DNA from: Streptomyces sp. HmicA12
GTDB lineage: Bacteria > Actinomycetota > Actinomycetes > Streptomycetales > Streptomycetaceae
Reading direction: 5' to 3'
DNA length: 64,000 nucleotides
Assembly (NCBI RefSeq): GCF_000373565.1
Contig: NZ_KB891802.1
Location: 179,644-243,643 of the forward strand
Positions 61,983-64,000 of this stretch are shown in pieces. Both the position numbers and the translations under genes were made by a program. The notes beneath the pieces were generated by a model. It did not search any database and had not been told where the DNA came from. It was given only the letters and a program-made list of their open reading frames with translations. Each line of letters opens with the position of its first letter. Within the stretch, counting starts at the first letter, position 1.

Positions 61983-62111
61983 ACATGCAGTTCAGGCAGG
62001 GTTCGACTCTTCGGGGTCGGGCCCTTGTTTTTTCCCGTGCTGGGATGGTGCTGGGATAGCTGACCCCTCGTCACCTGTCGTCATCCCTGGTCATCCGTAC
62101 CGTGCTGGGAT
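61970..62111. repeat. Direct repeat B (second copy of the ychF-downstream repeat)
   Basis: It matches repeat A at 21/21 nt on the left and 83/85 nt on the right (62027-62111), with a diverged hairpin of similar fold between. GTGCTGGGAT occurs at 62037, 62048 and 62102 at the same offsets as in copy A. A decayed antitoxin copy follows, so the duplication originally extended into the toxin-antitoxin module. Confidence 0.85.
61999..62024 (+). terminator. Hairpin in repeat B
   Basis: GGGTTCGACTC pairs with GGGTCGGGCCC through three G-T wobbles (loop TTCG) and is followed by TTGTTTTTT. The fold is preserved although the sequence differs from copy A. Confidence 0.65.
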
Positions 62112-62129
62112 GAGGGCGCGCCCGCGTGA

Positions 62130-62315
62130 GTGGGAAAGCGGGACGTTGCCCGAGTCATCGCCGCGGCAGTCGAGCGCGAGCTGTGCGGGCAGGTCTTTGA
62201 CGGGTACCTGGCGGACGAGGGGGACCGCAGAGGACTTGCCTCCGAGCCGGTTCGTCAGCGGGCGCGGCAGGGTCTGTGAGGGGGGATCGCCGAGGAGGCT
62301 GAGTCATGAAGGAAC
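62130..62315 (+). pseudogene. Decayed copy of the antitoxin gene and toxin 5' end
   Basis: The frame starting at 62130 reads VGKRDVARVIAAAVEREL, CGQVFDGYLADEGDRRG and SEPVRQRARQGL before a TGA at 62277. It is clearly related to the intact antitoxin (VGKREFSAFIAEAVEREL, RGQVLDEYLADYESRKG, SEPARQRARQVF). Past the stop the match continues in another frame into the first toxin codons (RRLSHEGT in both copies), then ends at the helicase gene. The N-terminal part and promoter are missing. This is a broken paralogue, not a functional gene. Confidence 0.8.
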
Positions 62316-62340
62316 GCAGGGTTCCCGCCTCGGCCCTCGT

Positions 62341-64000
62341 TCAACTTCCGGATTGCAGAGTCAGAAACCGGACCGGTGCATTTAGTGTCAGATGGGCCCC
62401 TGGCTCGTCGACGGTGCGCGCAGCAAGTGTTGCTTCGGCCAGCCTGGCGGGGAGGGCGTCGGCGAACTTCAGTCCGCGTACCGCTTGACTGTCAACATCG
62501 GGCAAACACAGTCCTTCGCGTGCCTGGGTGATAGCAGCAGCCCAGGCTTTGGGTGTGATGTCGTCCCGCAGCCTGATCCAGTGGGCGTGGGCTCTCCGAT
62601 GGGGCGATACTGCGGGCGCCAGGGTTGCGGCGAGAGTCGCGTTGGCGCGCTGCCCGGCCCAGGTCCACCAGCGGATGTCTCCACCGGGGCGGCGGGCAAT
62701 GACGCTGCCCCCTGGGTGCACCGTGTCGAGATGTGCCTCACGGGCTTCACCGAGGCGGGCCGTGGCCCGTGAGGTGAGGCGCACGGGTGGGTCCTCGCCG
62801 AGGAGGATGTCACGCGCGGCTCGCGCCAGCTCGTACGACAGGATGCGCTCGGCGCCGAAGCCGCTCCACCGGGCGCGTCCGCCGTCGTCGACCGGAGTGA
62901 CGAAGCAGCGGCGGCGGCTGAAATCGATGTGGGTGACCTGCCAGCTGCGTCCCGCCAGTAGGAGCCTGCGCGGCCCTTGGACCTCCTCGGTGAGCAGGTC
63001 GGGGTCGGTTCTGCCGATCTCGGTGCGGCCGTTGAGCACGGTGAACTCGGGCGGGGCGGTGAAGACCGCTGTCAGGTTCATGAAATGACGGTGGCCGTAG
63101 CGATGTTCGGCCTCGGGGCCAATGAACAGCATGCCTGAGTCCTGGTCGAGGTAGCCCTGTTCGACCAGGTGCCGCACGACAGGTGCGGCGCTGGGACCGA
63201 AGGGTCCGATGCCGCCCCACCATTGCTGCCACAGGTTTTCGCCGACTCGGTGCTCCTGAAGGCACAGGGCGAGCAGTTGCTGGGCAACGAGGTGGCGGGG
63301 TTCGGGAGGAGGCGTGACCGGTTCCACCCAGCCGCGCGCCCATTGCAGCAGGAGCGCTGCGGATGCGAGGAGTCCTTCGTCGTCCAGAGCGAGGAAGAGA
63401 CAGTTGCGGCTGGTGCCGGTGCGTCGTCCGGTGCGGCCGATCCGTTGGAGGAAGGCGGCGACGGTTCGGGGCGCGTCGAGCTGGATGACGCGGTCGAGGT
63501 CACCCACGTCAATGCCGAGCTCCAAGGTGCTGGTGGACACGATCACACAGTCGCGGGCCTCTGCGAACGCCGCCTCGGCCCGGCGGCGCTCGTCCACCGA
63601 GAGCGAGGCGTGGGAGAGGAAAGTGGTGACTCCTCGCAGGCGAAGCTGCTCGCCCAACTCTTCTACGGCACGGCGGCTTTCGCAGAAGACAAGCCGCTTC
63701 TCGCCTCGGTGGAGGGACGAAATGACGAGCGCTGCGTTGGCGACGGAGCCTACGTAGTCGAGTTCGATGTCGCCGGCGGGAGGGATCGCGGTCGTCGAGG
63801 GAGCCGGCAGCTGGGCCTGGGGCGCGATGACCTGACCGACGCGCGTGCCGTGTCCTGAACCTTGTAGCCAGTCGAGAAGTTCAGCGGGGTTTCCGACGGT
63901 CGCGGACAGGCCGACCCGTTGGAGTGGGCGGCCTGCGATGCGCTGCAGGCGTTCCAGGACAGCCAGCAGGTGCCAACCCCGGTCGTCACCAGCGAAGGCA
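62341..64000 (-). CDS. Lhr-like DEAD/DEAH-box helicase (C-terminal part; runs off the window)
   Basis: The frame is open from the right edge and ends at 62341 (over 550 aa visible). Near the edge it has GDDRGWHLLAVLERLQRIAG and motif III in GLSATVGNP. The second RecA domain follows: KRLVFCESRRAVEELGEQLR (motif IV region), FLSHASLSVDERRRAE, STSTLELGIDVGDLDRVIQL (motif V) and QRIGRTGRRTG (motif VI). The C-terminal winged-helix and beta-barrel-like part (LAGRSWQVTHIDFSRRRCFV, W-x-G-x-G-AERILSYELARA) is of the Lhr-core type. Such helicases act in repair and are frequent in defence islands. Its upstream partner genes are outside the window. Confidence 0.9.
   Translation of the reverse strand, partial: AFAGDDRGWHLLAVLERLQRIAGRPLQRVGLSATVGNPAELLDWLQGSGHGTRVGQVIAPQAQLPAPSTTAIPPAGDIELDYVGSVANAALVISSLHRGEKRLVFCESRRAVEELGEQLRLRGVTTFLSHASLSVDERRRAEAAFAEARDCVIVSTSTLELGIDVGDLDRVIQLDAPRTVAAFLQRIGRTGRRTGTSRNCLFLALDDEGLLASAALLLQWARGWVEPVTPPPEPRHLVAQQLLALCLQEHRVGENLWQQWWGGIGPFGPSAAPVVRHLVEQGYLDQDSGMLFIGPEAEHRYGHRHFMNLTAVFTAPPEFTVLNGRTEIGRTDPDLLTEEVQGPRRLLLAGRSWQVTHIDFSRRRCFVTPVDDGGRARWSGFGAERILSYELARAARDILLGEDPPVRLTSRATARLGEAREAHLDTVHPGGSVIARRPGGDIRWWTWAGQRANATLAATLAPAVSPHRRAHAHWIRLRDDITPKAWAAAITQAREGLCLPDVDSQAVRGLKFADALPARLAEATLAARTVDEPGAHLTLNAPVRFLTLQSGS

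Noticed and set aside
62110-62385. 91-aa plus-strand frame MRARPREWESGT... after repeat B
   Set aside because: It reads across the decayed antitoxin copy in the wrong frame; only its SPRRLSHEGT part matches the toxin, so it is treated as part of the pseudogene.

Overview
The window is a high-GC actinobacterial chromosome segment, almost certainly Streptomyces. The third codon position is nearly all G/C, GTG starts and 4-base stop/start overlaps are frequent, and it carries a WhiB-family gene, SpoIIE-type phosphatase, DUF1707 proteins, a LAxTG-anchored protein and a DasR-type operator. The order ahpD-ahpC-oxyR ... fumC-fumarase I-wblI-glpX matches what I remember of the S. coelicolor SCO503x-504x core region. 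Most of the window is therefore core chromosome; only the last ~4.8 kb looks accessory.

Layout. 0-8.6 kb: end of an unidentified gene, then IclR regulator, RidA, GntP-type gluconate permease, small membrane and acidic proteins, an Nramp-like transporter lacking the metal-site motifs, two hypothetical proteins and a secreted GH18 chitinase with a DasR (dre) site. 8.8-18.4 kb: a Tad/Flp pilus locus (zinc-ribbon protein, CpaB, CpaE fused to a TadE pseudopilin, second TadE, CpaF ATPase, TadB, TadC, Flp pilin, TadG-like protein, lipoprotein, OmpA-like protein); no prepilin peptidase is present. 18.4-25.2 kb: DUF1707 protein, membrane Ser/Thr kinase, cytochrome P450, DinB-like protein, methyltransferase, a probable 6C small RNA and an aldo/keto reductase.

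25.3-31.6 kb: cis-prenyltransferase, PIN-PhoH protein with a structured leader and overlapping small ORF, secreted transglycosylase, AI-2E-type exporter, AhpD and AhpC, followed by divergent OxyR. 32.8-40.3 kb: a three-gene PadR/ABC operon on the minus strand, an SPFH-RHH pair behind a 16-bp palindrome, and a class A penicillin-binding protein. 40.4-51.1 kb: SpoIIE phosphatase, DUF402 protein, two unrelated fumarases, LiaF-like protein, WblI, GlpX, DUF4245 protein, nitroreductase and XseB. 51.1-59.2 kb: XseA, a LAxTG surface protein, amino-acid permease, IspH, polyphosphate glucokinase, a membrane protein and YchF.

59.2-64 kb: an accessory segment begins exactly at the ychF terminator. It holds an antitoxin/PIN-toxin pair, an unrecognised 463-aa protein, a fragment resembling the C-terminus of TIGR04141 proteins, a second copy of the leader plus a decayed antitoxin copy, and an Lhr-like helicase running off the right edge. 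Two ~142-bp direct repeats (83/85 identical over their longest part) with iterated GTGCTGGGAT motifs bracket the first four genes. This rearranged island is the most promising place for an undescribed system.
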